The notes under the pieces: model-generated
What the model was told of the DNA's origin: nothing
The model's database searches: none
What the model saw: the letters and a program-made list of their open reading frames with translations, nothing else
Assembly: GCF_900162665.1 (NCBI RefSeq)
Contig: NZ_LT727813.1
Span: 841,317 to 905,316, forward strand
Reading direction: 5' to 3'
Length of the DNA stretch: 64,000 nucleotides
DNA from: Oceanobacillus sojae
Lineage (GTDB): Bacteria; Bacillota; Bacilli; Bacillales; Amphibacillaceae
Program-made: the position numbers and the translations under genes
Shown: one piece after another, positions 25,498 to 34,507 of the stretch
Position numbering within the stretch: the first letter of the stretch is position 1
How the letters are laid out: each line of letters opens with the position of its first letter

Positions 25498-26250
25498 TTA
25501 AATATAGACGCTTTGTATTTCCTGAGCTTTATACGCACGCAATACCTCGCTTATCATCGCTGGAACATTTTCCTTCTCTATCGATGCAGATGCATATTGT
25601 TTAACCTCATGTCCTCCAATACAGACACTGTACATTGCGCTTTCAAACAGGCACTGATCATTACTGTCATTACCAAATGCAATAAAATCCTTCACCTGCA
25701 AAGCATGCAGCCCTCTTACTTTATTGATTCCAACCGGGCTGATGTCTATCGCATTTTCACCCTTGTAACAGGTTATATTTACAGGCATAGTGGAAAGCTC
25801 ATCTATTATTTGCAGTGAAGGCTGAAACAGGACCAGCTTACACAGCTTATCCAGACTTCTCAGCTCCCGATTCTTAGCTGTAGCCTGATTAATATTCTTA
25901 TAGATTGGATGTGTCTTCTCTCCTGTAAAAGCATAATCCCAATCACTGTCTGCTAAGTAGGTTATCTGATTATCTTCAACCAGAGTTTGAAGCTTTGTAA
26001 GCAAACTATCTTGAAAATGGATAACATCAATCTTTCCACCATTTGAAGTATATGCTCCATTTCCTCCAACCAGTTTCTCTTGTTGAAAAGCCTGGGGCAG
26101 AACAGGCAACAAATCCCGGATCGGTCTTGCAGATGCAAAAATCACCTCATGCCCTGCTGCTTTTATTTCCTCCAGTGCCCGTATAATAGACGAATCTATT
26201 GTTTTTCCATCAAAACAAATTGTGCCATCTATATCAAAAACAAAATTCAT
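25498..26250 (-). CDS. HAD superfamily hydrolase (Cof-type)
   Basis: Cof/type IIB HAD phosphatase (250 aa). Motif I is FDIDGTICFDG, motif II FASARPI, Lys in VGINKVRGL, and motif IV FGNDSNDQ. Family members dephosphorylate sugar phosphates, FMN or pyridoxal phosphate; the substrate is unknown. AGAGGTGATTTAA precedes ATG 26250. It is divergent from the Crp-family gene across a 75-bp shared promoter region, so the regulator may control it (inference). Confidence 0.87.
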   Translation of the reverse strand: MNFVFDIDGTICFDGKTIDSSIIRALEEIKAAGHEVIFASARPIRDLLPVLPQAFQQEKLVGGNGAYTSNGGKIDVIHFQDSLLTKLQTLVEDNQITYLADSDWDYAFTGEKTHPIYKNINQATAKNRELRSLDKLCKLVLFQPSLQIIDELSTMPVNITCYKGENAIDISPVGINKVRGLHALQVKDFIAFGNDSNDQCLFESAMYSVCIGGHEVKQYASASIEKENVPAMISEVLRAYKAQEIQSVYI

Positions 26251-26325
26251 TTAAATCACCTCTTTTTTCAAGTATACTATGTATTAAAAATTACAAAAGG
26301 ACAGATGTCCCGAGGAGAAAATCAT

Positions 26326-26985
26326 ATGGCATTAAAACAATTTGCTGCTATCTATCATTATTCGATTCCAAATACATTGGAGAAGGAAATCACCATTCGC
26401 ACATACAAAATAAATGAATACATATTAACTGCCGGAGAAGAAATAGATGGATTTTACTTTTTAATAAGTGGAAAATACTTTGTTTCCAGTCAGGAAATTA
26501 CAGGAAAGGAGCTGTTGCTGCGTTACTGCCAGACTCCTGCCATTATGGGAGACATTGAAATTCTGGAAGACTGTCTGATTCAATCAAACTGTATTGCAGC
26601 AGAGCCATGCACTTTTGTCTTTATCCCTAAAAAGATTTATGAAAAGGAGCTAAAATATGATGCGTCATTCTCACAGATACTGTTAAGAGAATTAGCTTAT
26701 AAGCTCCGGACATGCACCATTTCATCCAGGGTGAATGCACTGTCTCCTGCCAATGTCCGGCTTGCTGCTTTTTTATGCACTGTTTCTTCTGATTCTCAGG
26801 TATCTTATATCTCAACCAATAACCTTGAAGAAACCGCCGCTTTAATTGGAACAACAAAAAGGCATGTTAATCGTATTTTAAAGCAGTGGATGGATCAGGG
26901 GATCGTGGAGCGGGAGAATGATGAAGTACGGATTTTACAGTGGGATAAGGTGAAAGAGATTTCTGAGGATGTACGGTTTGAATAA
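26326..26985 (+). CDS. Crp/Fnr family regulator (YeiL-like)
   Basis: 219-aa regulator. The N-terminal cyclic nucleotide-binding-like beta roll (about 20-120) includes ILTAGEEIDGFYFLISG and PAIMGDIEILED. The C-terminal Crp-type HTH (about 150-200) includes NLEETAALIGTTKRHVNRIL. ATG 26326 is chosen with GAGGAG upstream; the frame open back to 26080 lies over the divergent HAD gene. Four cysteines are present but not in an Fnr iron-sulfur pattern. Effector unknown. Confidence 0.87.
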   Translation: MALKQFAAIYHYSIPNTLEKEITIRTYKINEYILTAGEEIDGFYFLISGKYFVSSQEITGKELLLRYCQTPAIMGDIEILEDCLIQSNCIAAEPCTFVFIPKKIYEKELKYDASFSQILLRELAYKLRTCTISSRVNALSPANVRLAAFLCTVSSDSQVSYISTNNLEETAALIGTTKRHVNRILKQWMDQGIVERENDEVRILQWDKVKEISEDVRFE

Positions 26986-27031
26986 CGAACTGGACAATTA
27001 GGTATAAAGTGCAATAACTTTCTAATATTAA

Positions 27032-27078
27032 ATAAATAAAACTCCTTTTACTCATTATGAAAAAGGAGTTTTATTTAT
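27032..27078. terminator. Bidirectional convergent terminator
   Basis: Perfect 18-bp stem ATAAATAAAACTCCTTTT (27032-27049) with its complement (27061-27078), lying between the convergent crp-like and methyltransferase genes. Confidence 0.85.
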
Positions 27079-27132
27079 AGAGAGCTTTTCTACACATTAT
27101 GAGGCTTTATTAAGTAACGAGGAGCATGTAAA

Positions 27133-27837
27133 CTAAAATCTTCTTGTCACAACATAAGTTATCGCATTTGTTTGCAGCAGGGCATCTCTATCGTCACGTT
27201 CTATGGTATACTTCAAAGGTTTCACCAGCCGCTTCCGTACCTCCCAGCCGTCATACAGCCTGTCTAATTTATGAAGCATTTCTTCTGTCTTAATATTCAC
27301 TTCCATCATGACATCTAACTTTTTATTTTTCTCGATATCTATTTCTTCTACCTCAGAATTAACAATAATGCAGTTGATGCCATTCTTTTTAGTTCCCTGT
27401 GCCATACTTTCGATTACTTTATTAAAAACAGCTTCAGAAGCGACATGCTCTAAAGCAGATACTGCGATAATAAAGTCAAATCTCTCTTTTTTGATTGAAT
27501 AATCTTCTATATCCCCTGTTTCCAGCTTAATGACTTCTTCCACGTCATATTCCTTACTGTATTGCTTTAATTTTTCCGTTGCCGAAAGCAATAAATCTAC
27601 GCAGACAACTTTTCCTCTGCCTTTTATTTCTTTTGCTATTGGAATGCTATTCCGGCCAACCCCCGATCCTAAATCCAGAACACGAATATTCGTTTTTTCT
27701 TTAAAATATGGCAATTGCTCCATCACTGTTTTAACAGGCTTGTACAGCCAGGAGCCTTTCTCAAACAGCTTATAATTATCATAACATGCATCATGATATT
27801 CCTTTTCTTTATTTCTGATGTATTCTACCCTGTTCAT
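27133..27837 (-). CDS. SAM-dependent class I methyltransferase
   Basis: 234-aa methyltransferase. SAM-binding motif I is VLDLGSGVGRNSIPIA (about residues 53-68), the acidic loop is VCVDLLLSAT, motif II GDIEDY, and post-motif AVSALEHVAS. GGGGGGAG precedes ATG 27837. The C-terminal region (KRLVKPLKYTIERDDRDALL) is not specific enough to name a substrate. Single gene. Confidence 0.85.
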   Translation of the reverse strand: MNRVEYIRNKEKEYHDACYDNYKLFEKGSWLYKPVKTVMEQLPYFKEKTNIRVLDLGSGVGRNSIPIAKEIKGRGKVVCVDLLLSATEKLKQYSKEYDVEEVIKLETGDIEDYSIKKERFDFIIAVSALEHVASEAVFNKVIESMAQGTKKNGINCIIVNSEVEEIDIEKNKKLDVMMEVNIKTEEMLHKLDRLYDGWEVRKRLVKPLKYTIERDDRDALLQTNAITYVVTRRF

Positions 27838-27999
27838 TAGAATCTCCCCCCAAGATGGTGTAATACTTTAGTCGTCCTCTGGCTCAAGAAGCAGCCTGCC
27901 CCGATCGTTGTAAATTAATTGCTTTCTCGTTTTCCCTGCTTGTTTCAATTTGCTATAGTAACTATTATACAGAATAAACTGAATTTCAGGAGGGTTCTT

Positions 28000-28800
28000 A
28001 TGTCAGACAAAGTATCATTACAATTACCAGAAGCATTGGAGCAATACCGCTCTATCATTCAAGAGACGATGAACCCGGTTGTGAAGGTTTCTACTACAGA
28101 GCGGGAAACATCTTTATTCGAGAGTAAATTTGCAGGTAATCCGTATTTCCCTGTTTCGATGGAGTATCCTAAAAATGAAGAGGGAAATCCTTTAAAGCTG
28201 CTGGCACAAATTAATTTTGACGAGGTTCCTGTTCATTTGCCGCATTTCCCTCATACAGGAATTTTGCAATTTTATATCGATGGTTATGATGATGTTCTCG
28301 GAATGGATTTTGATGATGGCCAGAATCAAGCTGGTTTTCGTGTTATCTATCACAAAGATATTATTCAGGATGACTCACAATTAGTGCAGGATTTTTCTTT
28401 TGTAACCGTTCCAGAGGATGAGTTATTTTTCCCCGTAGAACAGGAGATGGGATTATCCTTTGAAATAGGCTCAGAAGCTATCACAGTAAGTGATTATCGT
28501 CGTGACAAGGTTTACGCAGATATATTTGATAAAATAAACAAAGATGAAAACCTGGAAGAAGAATTTTTCCAGCAATTCAGCGGGAAAGGTCATAAACTGG
28601 GCGGCTATCCATTCTTTACACAGGAAGACCCGCGTGCATATGGAGATTATCAAGAAAATGATATACTGCTGCTGCAAATCGATAGTGCCGGCGGTAACAT
28701 TATGTGGAGCGATTCCGGTGTTGGAAATTTCTTTATCTCTGAAGAGGATCTGAAAGATAGAAATTTTAGTAACGTGCTTTATAATTGGGATTGTTATTAA
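28000..28800 (+). CDS. YwqG family protein (DUF1963)
   Basis: 266-aa protein of the YwqG/DUF1963 family. Diagnostic blocks: SKFAGNPYFPVSMEYPKNE, LKLLAQINFDEVP, GILQFYID, KLGGYPFFTQEDPR and LLLQIDSAGGNIMWSDSG, followed by GNFFI. Function unproven; members often sit in polymorphic toxin or stress contexts. ATG 28000 follows AGGAGGG with 5-nt spacing; the frame open to 27919 is upstream noise. Monocistronic. Confidence 0.88.
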   Translation: MSDKVSLQLPEALEQYRSIIQETMNPVVKVSTTERETSLFESKFAGNPYFPVSMEYPKNEEGNPLKLLAQINFDEVPVHLPHFPHTGILQFYIDGYDDVLGMDFDDGQNQAGFRVIYHKDIIQDDSQLVQDFSFVTVPEDELFFPVEQEMGLSFEIGSEAITVSDYRRDKVYADIFDKINKDENLEEEFFQQFSGKGHKLGGYPFFTQEDPRAYGDYQENDILLLQIDSAGGNIMWSDSGVGNFFISEEDLKDRNFSNVLYNWDCY

Positions 28801-28804
28801 AATG

Positions 28805-28841
28805 ATGCCTGTGTTGTTCTCATGTAGAACAGCACAGGCAT
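28805..28841 (+). terminator. Rho-independent terminator
   Basis: ATGCCTGTGTTGTTC (28805-28819) pairs with GAACAGCACAGGCAT (28827-28841) with one mismatch, then TTTT. Confidence 0.78.
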
Positions 28842-28876
28842 TTTACGTATTAATAAATAAATTCGTTTCCCGCTGA

Positions 28877-29395
28877 TCACTCCCAGCTTGTATCCAATTT
28901 ATCTGCATAGAAAGTAATTGCTTTGGAAAACTTCCGAATATCCACATCATTTGTCGTTTCCGCAAGGTTTTTTAACAAAAGCTCCATCGCCTGATTGTGC
29001 TCTTTTAAATTATATAACGTCATCGAATAGAATACCTGAATCGCTTTATTATCTGGAAATAAATCCATTCCCTTCAAAAATGTTTCCTTCGATTTTTCAT
29101 ACTCTCCCAATGTCCGATAAGTACTTCCAAGCCCTAATAAAGCATCTTCTAAGATCCTTTCTTCTAAGCCCAGCTGAATTGCTTTTTCATAGTATGGCAC
29201 AGCACTTCTTTCTTCTCCCAAAATATCATGACTCCAGGCACATTGATAGTTGAGAAAAGCATTGTCCGGATTTTGTTCTAACAGCTTTAATATAATATTT
29301 CTGGATTGGTCCGCATTCCCTTTTTCTCTTAGTTCAATAGCCTGCTGTAATTGTTTGTTTAACTGTGGATCATCTTGATAAAAATGCTCATTCAT
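28877..29395 (-). CDS. Tetratricopeptide repeat protein
   Basis: 172-aa TPR protein with about three to four repeats between residues 15 and 135 (for example NYQCAWSHDILGEERSAVPY and LGSTYRTLGEYEKSKETFLK). ATG 29395 is used with GAGAGGTGAAGCAG upstream; the GTG three codons earlier would overlap the Z1 gene stop. It starts 6 nt after that gene, so the two are one transcription unit. TPRs mediate protein contacts, and a partnership with the Z1 ATPase is inferred from the operon. Confidence 0.85.
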   Translation of the reverse strand: MNEHFYQDDPQLNKQLQQAIELREKGNADQSRNIILKLLEQNPDNAFLNYQCAWSHDILGEERSAVPYYEKAIQLGLEERILEDALLGLGSTYRTLGEYEKSKETFLKGMDLFPDNKAIQVFYSMTLYNLKEHNQAMELLLKNLAETTNDVDIRKFSKAITFYADKLDTSWE

Positions 29396-29400
29396 CTGCT

Positions 29401-31605
29401 TCACCTCTCTTTAATCCCTTTCCCGGCAAAAACCGTCGTTTTCGTCTCCTCAGGCGTAACCAGCACCGGCCAATAAAATGCACCATCGCGCCAGCCCTGT
29501 TCCTCTGAACCATTCTGTCTTATCAACATTAATGATGGGATGACCCTGGCCAGATTTCTAGCTATTTTCAATTCATCCTGCTTCGTATCCGGTGCATCCT
29601 CAAACCGGCCGGTGCTTTTTCGAATACGCGCCATATTGCGATTCTGGCGTAAAATCACCCAGACATATCCCTTTCGATTGGTATCTGTATCCTCTGATAA
29701 ATAATTCATCACAGCACAATATGTTTCCAGATCCCACTCGTAGCCATCTTCGAATTCATAGGTCTGATAAATCATTTCCAGCAGCTCTTGCATTTTTTCT
29801 TTTTTAATCAGGAAACAGCGGGCATCTTTTGGATGTACTGCTTTTGCTGTTTGCTTCATCGTTTCTACATACCTATCTATTTTCTTCATCTGCCGCTCCA
29901 GATAGCTCTTCGCAATCGTTTGAAAACCTGTTGGCAGCATTCGTTTACCCGGCTTCAACATTTGCACGCTTGATAATAAAATTTTATTTGGATTACATGG
30001 CAAAATCGTATTATCGATATCCTTTTGAATAAAGGTCACTTCTCCGCTGTTTGCCCCGGATTCAAATGCTCTGCGCAGCTCTGTATCAAATTCATGCATC
30101 TGCTCCATCACATCATAGATACGTTTTGTTGTATAAAAACGGGTAACTGCAATATCTGCAAATGGACGGGCTCCATACATCCGGGAATGCTGTAAAACTG
30201 TATCCTGCTGAAACTTTTGCGGGTTTCTGCCATAATAGAAGCCGATTAAATTTTTTATCGTAATACCACGGTCGAGAATTTGCCCGCCAATAAAGAAGTT
30301 TAGCGGCGTCCGTAATTTCAGCTCTCCTGATTTGTCTAGTAAATTATCGACATCCTGCTCGGAGTTTACGATTTCAATCAACAGCTCTTCTTCTATCAAC
30401 GCATCACGAACGCTGGAAAGAACGTCGTCAAAGGCTGGAAAATACATCCCCTTCATTTGTGAGCGCACAAAATCCTGATAAGCTGTACGAACTAACTGGT
30501 CAAAGATGGGATCTTCCTTCTCTATTGCTGCGCGGAGCTGCTCCTCCATATGAAGCATTACCTCTTCCTGCCATTGATGAGCAGCCTTAGTGGTAATGGT
30601 ATGCATAATAAACGCATATTTTTCAAGACGTTGACCCATCCTTTCCTGTTGAATATTACGAATTTTACTGCCGACAATAAAATGAATCAGCGCACTGCGA
30701 ATGCCTTCGTAGCGTTCACCTGTAAGCAGATGATTCACTTTTACTTTACGTCTGTCACTTTTTCTTAAAATCTGAAGCTCTTCTTCCTGAATCTCATGGT
30801 ATAAATAACTTGCCATATGTCCATCTTCTTTAGACTTTTCAAAATACATTTCTCCGCCGACATACTTATCATGCACCGGTACTAATTCTGTAAAAGCCGG
30901 CCGCTTCGGTTGAAAAGCTTTATGCTCATGAATCGTCATGTCATCCGGCTGGAGATATAACGAATATGGTGTTGCTGTTACCTGCAGATAAGCGGCATCA
31001 CTTAACCTGGCACGAATATCATCAATTTGCCCGGCGATTACCTTCAAATCAATAATATTTTTATCCTTCACATTGTCATACGCGACCGAAGCGAAATCTG
31101 CTTCATCATCAATGAATAAGATTTTTCTTGCGGTCAGATCCGGATACATTTCAAATAAGAGACTTTCTAAGCGCTGCATATTTTTCTTTTCTTTTTTTAG
31201 GACAATAACAAGTTTTTTTCTTAACTCAAATTTGCGGAGCTTTACCGGCATTTTCATAATGTCATAGACAGCTAATTTATCCTCCTCTATGCATTCTGAA
31301 AACTCCCCTTCGATTCTTTCAAAGGTCTGCTTAACAAGTGCATTCGAATTCTTTGTTAAAATAATCGCAGCATCAAAACCATTATCAAATCCTAACCCCA
31401 CAGAACCAAGAAAAGAACGCGTTTTTCCTGACTGAATATGTCCCAAAAGCATGCCAGGTTTTTTCGATGTGGTGGAAGTTTCCAATAGCTGAGTGACTGT
31501 ATTCTTCATTACATTTATTTCTTCTGTTTTATAATTATTTTTCTTAGAAACCAGGGAAAAGAATATCCCATTCGTTTTTAGTACTGTTGAACTGGCTGTT
31601 TTCAT
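29401..31605 (-). CDS. Z1 domain-containing SF2-like ATPase
   Basis: 734-aa ATPase. Walker A is GHIQSGKT (55-62), Walker B is ILFIDDEADFA (163-172), and motif III is VTATPYS (209-215). The Z1 domain block is at about 437-492 (FFIGGQILDRGITIKNLIGF, then QHSRMYGARP and ADIAVTRFYTT). Known: Z1 ATPases occur in restriction-modification-like islands with MORC/MutL-type ATPases, nucleases and methylases. None of those partners is here, only a downstream TPR gene. ATG 31605 follows AAGGA; ATG 31632 has no ribosome binding site. Confidence 0.87.
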   Translation of the reverse strand: MKTASSTVLKTNGIFFSLVSKKNNYKTEEINVMKNTVTQLLETSTTSKKPGMLLGHIQSGKTRSFLGSVGLGFDNGFDAAIILTKNSNALVKQTFERIEGEFSECIEEDKLAVYDIMKMPVKLRKFELRKKLVIVLKKEKKNMQRLESLLFEMYPDLTARKILFIDDEADFASVAYDNVKDKNIIDLKVIAGQIDDIRARLSDAAYLQVTATPYSLYLQPDDMTIHEHKAFQPKRPAFTELVPVHDKYVGGEMYFEKSKEDGHMASYLYHEIQEEELQILRKSDRRKVKVNHLLTGERYEGIRSALIHFIVGSKIRNIQQERMGQRLEKYAFIMHTITTKAAHQWQEEVMLHMEEQLRAAIEKEDPIFDQLVRTAYQDFVRSQMKGMYFPAFDDVLSSVRDALIEEELLIEIVNSEQDVDNLLDKSGELKLRTPLNFFIGGQILDRGITIKNLIGFYYGRNPQKFQQDTVLQHSRMYGARPFADIAVTRFYTTKRIYDVMEQMHEFDTELRRAFESGANSGEVTFIQKDIDNTILPCNPNKILLSSVQMLKPGKRMLPTGFQTIAKSYLERQMKKIDRYVETMKQTAKAVHPKDARCFLIKKEKMQELLEMIYQTYEFEDGYEWDLETYCAVMNYLSEDTDTNRKGYVWVILRQNRNMARIRKSTGRFEDAPDTKQDELKIARNLARVIPSLMLIRQNGSEEQGWRDGAFYWPVLVTPEETKTTVFAGKGIKER

Positions 31606-31632
31606 ATTTATTTCCTTACTTTCTTTAAACAT

Positions 31633-32054
31633 ATAAAAAAGCGGCCTGAGCAGCCACCCTTCCGTTTTTGTTAAATTTTAATTATGTCTCCGTTGCTTCT
31701 TTAAATATATCATTTTTAGATAATGTACTCAATCTATCCTAAAGTAGAGAACCTGCTGCTCAACATATTATAAACTAATGAATACATCTCAATCTTATCT
31801 GTCTTCCTGTTTATTCCTGATGCTTATTTCAGCCATGTTCTTGCTAGATTCGAAAAGAAAAGCTACAATTAGAAACGGAATAAAAGCTGGATTCTTCTTA
31901 TGACAGCTATCGCTTTATAAAGAATACAGCCTTTTAAAATAAGACAACAAGCTCCTTCTATCCTATATAGAAGGATTTTATTAGTTTATAAAGATAAAGG
32001 ATACAGCAATATACTTTATCCTTTTTTGACCGTAAATAATGAGGAGTTATCAAT
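31633..32054. other. 422-bp divergent intergenic region with hairpins
   Basis: No gene is supported. An imperfect inverted repeat spans about 31884-31938. A clean stem TCCTTCTAT/ATAGAAGGA (31953-31961 with 31967-31975) is followed by TTTTATT, a plus-strand terminator with no recognisable gene before it. Promoters for the divergent Z1 and J-like genes must lie here. Confidence 0.5.
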
Positions 32055-33401
32055 ATGAGTAAAGTAAAGAACGAAAGCTATTATAAGATTCTTGGTACAA
32101 CAGCAAATATTGGTCAGGCAAGAATCGGGGAAAAATACCTGGAGGCTTTAGAGAAACATCCGCAGGAAGCCGATCCGGAAGGCTATGCTAAAGTGCAGGA
32201 AGCTTACGAGATTTTAAATGATCCGGAGAAAAGAGCTGCCTATGATACTGCCCGCAAAAATGGCAAGAAGACAGACAAGCAAACGAAAAAAACGGATGCA
32301 GCTGTGTCTGTAAATGAGGAGCAAAATAATACATCTGCAGCAGACTCAGAAGCAAATGAAGCCAAACAGTTTGATGAGGCGGAGCAATTAATCATTGCTG
32401 CTAAGAAAGCAATGGATAACGACGATAACAAAAAGGCCTTTGAAATCTATAAAAAATTAAATCAGCTCGTACCTGACAGTGGAGAAATTAAGTTCAAGCT
32501 GTTAAAACTGGCAAGTCTAAATGATGATGTCGATGAGATGGAAAAGATTTTTTCAGAAATCATTCCTCTTACTGCAAGCGATGAAGAACTGCAGGTTATC
32601 TATACTTTAAAAGCCGATATTTATCAAAATAACGGTTATCCGGATATGGCTATTGAAACATATCAAAGCTTATTGGACAGATTTTCTGAACAAACAGCCA
32701 TGTTCGCTCCAGCACTTGCACATCTCTATATCCAAACAGACCAGTTTGATAAAGCGATGTATTTAATGGAACAATCCCAGCCAACAGAAGTGGATGATAC
32801 CAAAACAAAATCAGCATTTTATTTATCCTGGATTAATATCATTATTACCACAGAAAAACGGGCTGTATTACCTAAGGTATTATCAAAATTTAAAAAGCAT
32901 CTGAAAAATATCTCTGATGAAGACGATTTAAAAAAATTGCAAGATGAACTGATGGAACAATATATGTATTTTCATAAAGGGGCTTTATTTCAAGAGGCTG
33001 AAATTTACATCGACTTGGCCGGCATCATTACGCAGAATAAAAATAGTGACGTAAAAAAAGCGCATCACGAAACAAAAAAACAAGCACGGCTGCAAAAAGA
33101 GATCACCAAGCTCTCCCGGGATTTACATGCTTATCAGCTGCTTTATTACAGAGCATATGAATGGTTCTATTCCGGAAAAATAGCGGCAACTAAAATAATT
33201 GCGGTCATCAATGAACTGCCTGCTTATCTCAGACAGCAGCTTGAGGGTGACAAAGAGAGCTATGCTGCAGGTATCCTGCAATTGAAGAAAAAATATCCGC
33301 TTATTTATAAAACCTATCAGGATAAGTGGGACAGCCTGTTTGAACAATTAACTGAAGGGCTCAGCCGCCAGGAGAAAAGAAATTTACGGAAAAAGAAATA
33401 A
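32055..33401 (+). CDS. Divergent J-domain protein with TPR-like repeats
   Basis: 448-aa protein. Residues 8-66 form a J-like domain (YYKILGTTANIGQARIGEKY and KVQEAYEILNDPEKRAAYD), but the HPD tripeptide is HPQ (35-37). A low-complexity acidic linker spans about 70-110. Helical repeats resembling TPRs follow at about 110-250 (QNNGYPDMAIETYQSLLDRF and DQFDKAMYLMEQ), with a basic C-terminus. HPD is needed to stimulate DnaK ATPase, so this is probably a non-canonical co-chaperone or scaffold. GAGGAG precedes ATG 32055. Confidence 0.8.
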   Translation: MSKVKNESYYKILGTTANIGQARIGEKYLEALEKHPQEADPEGYAKVQEAYEILNDPEKRAAYDTARKNGKKTDKQTKKTDAAVSVNEEQNNTSAADSEANEAKQFDEAEQLIIAAKKAMDNDDNKKAFEIYKKLNQLVPDSGEIKFKLLKLASLNDDVDEMEKIFSEIIPLTASDEELQVIYTLKADIYQNNGYPDMAIETYQSLLDRFSEQTAMFAPALAHLYIQTDQFDKAMYLMEQSQPTEVDDTKTKSAFYLSWINIIITTEKRAVLPKVLSKFKKHLKNISDEDDLKKLQDELMEQYMYFHKGALFQEAEIYIDLAGIITQNKNSDVKKAHHETKKQARLQKEITKLSRDLHAYQLLYYRAYEWFYSGKIAATKIIAVINELPAYLRQQLEGDKESYAAGILQLKKKYPLIYKTYQDKWDSLFEQLTEGLSRQEKRNLRKKK

Positions 33402-33419
33402 TCTGTTTCCCATCATACC

Positions 33420-33472
33420 AGCCGGAAGCCTTCACAACTAACTATCTGTTGAAGGTTACGGCTTTCTTTTTT
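33420..33472 (+). terminator. Rho-independent terminator
   Basis: Interrupted stem: AGCCG...CCTTCA (33420-33434) pairs with TGAAGG...CGGCT (33450-33463), followed by TTCTTTTTT. Confidence 0.72.
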
Positions 33473-33676
33473 AAGTTAAATGAGATTTTATCAGTTATTT
33501 TATTATATAAAAATTGTTTAAACACACATTACAAAAGAAAAATGCTGAAATTACATTCCCTCTTCTGCTTCCCGCAGCATCTCTAGTATAATAAGATTAT
33601 GCTGCCTGAAATCAGTAAATATCCTGTGAGTAATACAGCTGTTATTTATTTCATCTGATCTTAAAGGAGTGGTTTT

Positions 33677-34366
33677 ATGGAATACCCATTGCATAAAATA
33701 AAAGAAACCATTAGCCATATTGAAGATTATAAACTACCCCAGCAAGCTTATTTAATACTTAAATCCGCTATCCGGGAATTAATACTGTCGCCGGGAAGCA
33801 TGTTTTTAGAACGTGAAATAACAGCATTTTTAGAAATGAGCAGAACGCCTGTAAGAGAAGCCTTTGTCCGTCTGGAAACGGAAGGATTAATACGCCTGGT
33901 TCCCCGTAAAGGATTTGTTGTAGAGCCTATACGCCCGGAAGATTTGCAAGAAATCTACAGTGTTATCGTAGCGCTTGACGGGATCGCAGCTGAAGCCGCT
34001 ACAGAACATGCAACATACAAAGATATTCAAAAGCTGCAGCATATGATTGATGAACAACTGGAAGCATTGGACCATGAAGATTTAGAACGCTGGTCAAAGC
34101 TGGACGATTTATTCCATCGCCGAATTTTAAAATTAGCTTCCAATCAAAGGCTGTCTAATACTTATGAAACATTCGATGACCAATGTCACCGGGCCAGACT
34201 TTATACGATTCATCAAAGACCCTTGCCTACACAATCGATTCAGGAGCATAAAGCGATTGTTGCCTGCATGATCGCCAACAATGAGCAAGCCGCAAAATAT
34301 GTTATGCAAGAGCATCGAAATAGATCACATATTGAAATTTTAAATGTTCTACGCAAAGAAAAATAG
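33677..34366 (+). CDS. GntR/FCD family regulator
   Basis: 229-aa regulator. The N-terminal GntR winged helix (about 20-85) includes MFLEREITAFLEMSRTPVRE and GLIRLVPRKGF. The C-terminal FCD domain (about 92-225) includes the metal-binding pattern DDLFHRRIL and later histidines (EHKAIV, EHRNRS). FCD members often sense carboxylic acids. It is followed by its own terminator and then a dehydrogenase gene with a repressor-like promoter, so it likely controls the downstream tartrate/malate-type genes. Confidence 0.9.
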   Translation: MEYPLHKIKETISHIEDYKLPQQAYLILKSAIRELILSPGSMFLEREITAFLEMSRTPVREAFVRLETEGLIRLVPRKGFVVEPIRPEDLQEIYSVIVALDGIAAEAATEHATYKDIQKLQHMIDEQLEALDHEDLERWSKLDDLFHRRILKLASNQRLSNTYETFDDQCHRARLYTIHQRPLPTQSIQEHKAIVACMIANNEQAAKYVMQEHRNRSHIEILNVLRKEK

Positions 34367-34395
34367 AGCAGAGAATCCGTCTCTGCTCTATTTTT
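34364..34395 (+). terminator. Rho-independent terminator
   Basis: TAGAGCAGAGA (34364-34374) pairs with TCTCTGCTCTA (34380-34390), followed by TTTTT. It overlaps the regulator stop codon and separates the regulator from its putative target operon. Confidence 0.85.
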
Positions 34396-34449
34396 AATGA
34401 ATACATTAATAAAGTTATTTATATAAAAATATTTAATTTTAATATTTTA

Positions 34450-34478
34450 TTGACATTAACGTATACATTGTTTAAGAT
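34450..34478 (+). promoter_or_regulatory. Promoter of the dehydrogenase operon with GTATAC operator
   Basis: TTGACA (34450-34455), 17-bp spacer, TAAGAT (34473-34478). The palindrome GTATAC (34461-34466) lies in the spacer, with a related ATATAC just after the -10. This is a plausible site for the FCD regulator. Confidence 0.65.
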
Positions 34479-34507
34479 ATACATAACTTAATAAAGGGGG
34501 AAGCGTG

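Noticed and set aside
26080..26325. 82-codon N-terminal extension of the Crp-family protein
   Set aside because: Lies over the divergent HAD gene and the shared promoter; a strong ribosome binding site supports ATG 26326.
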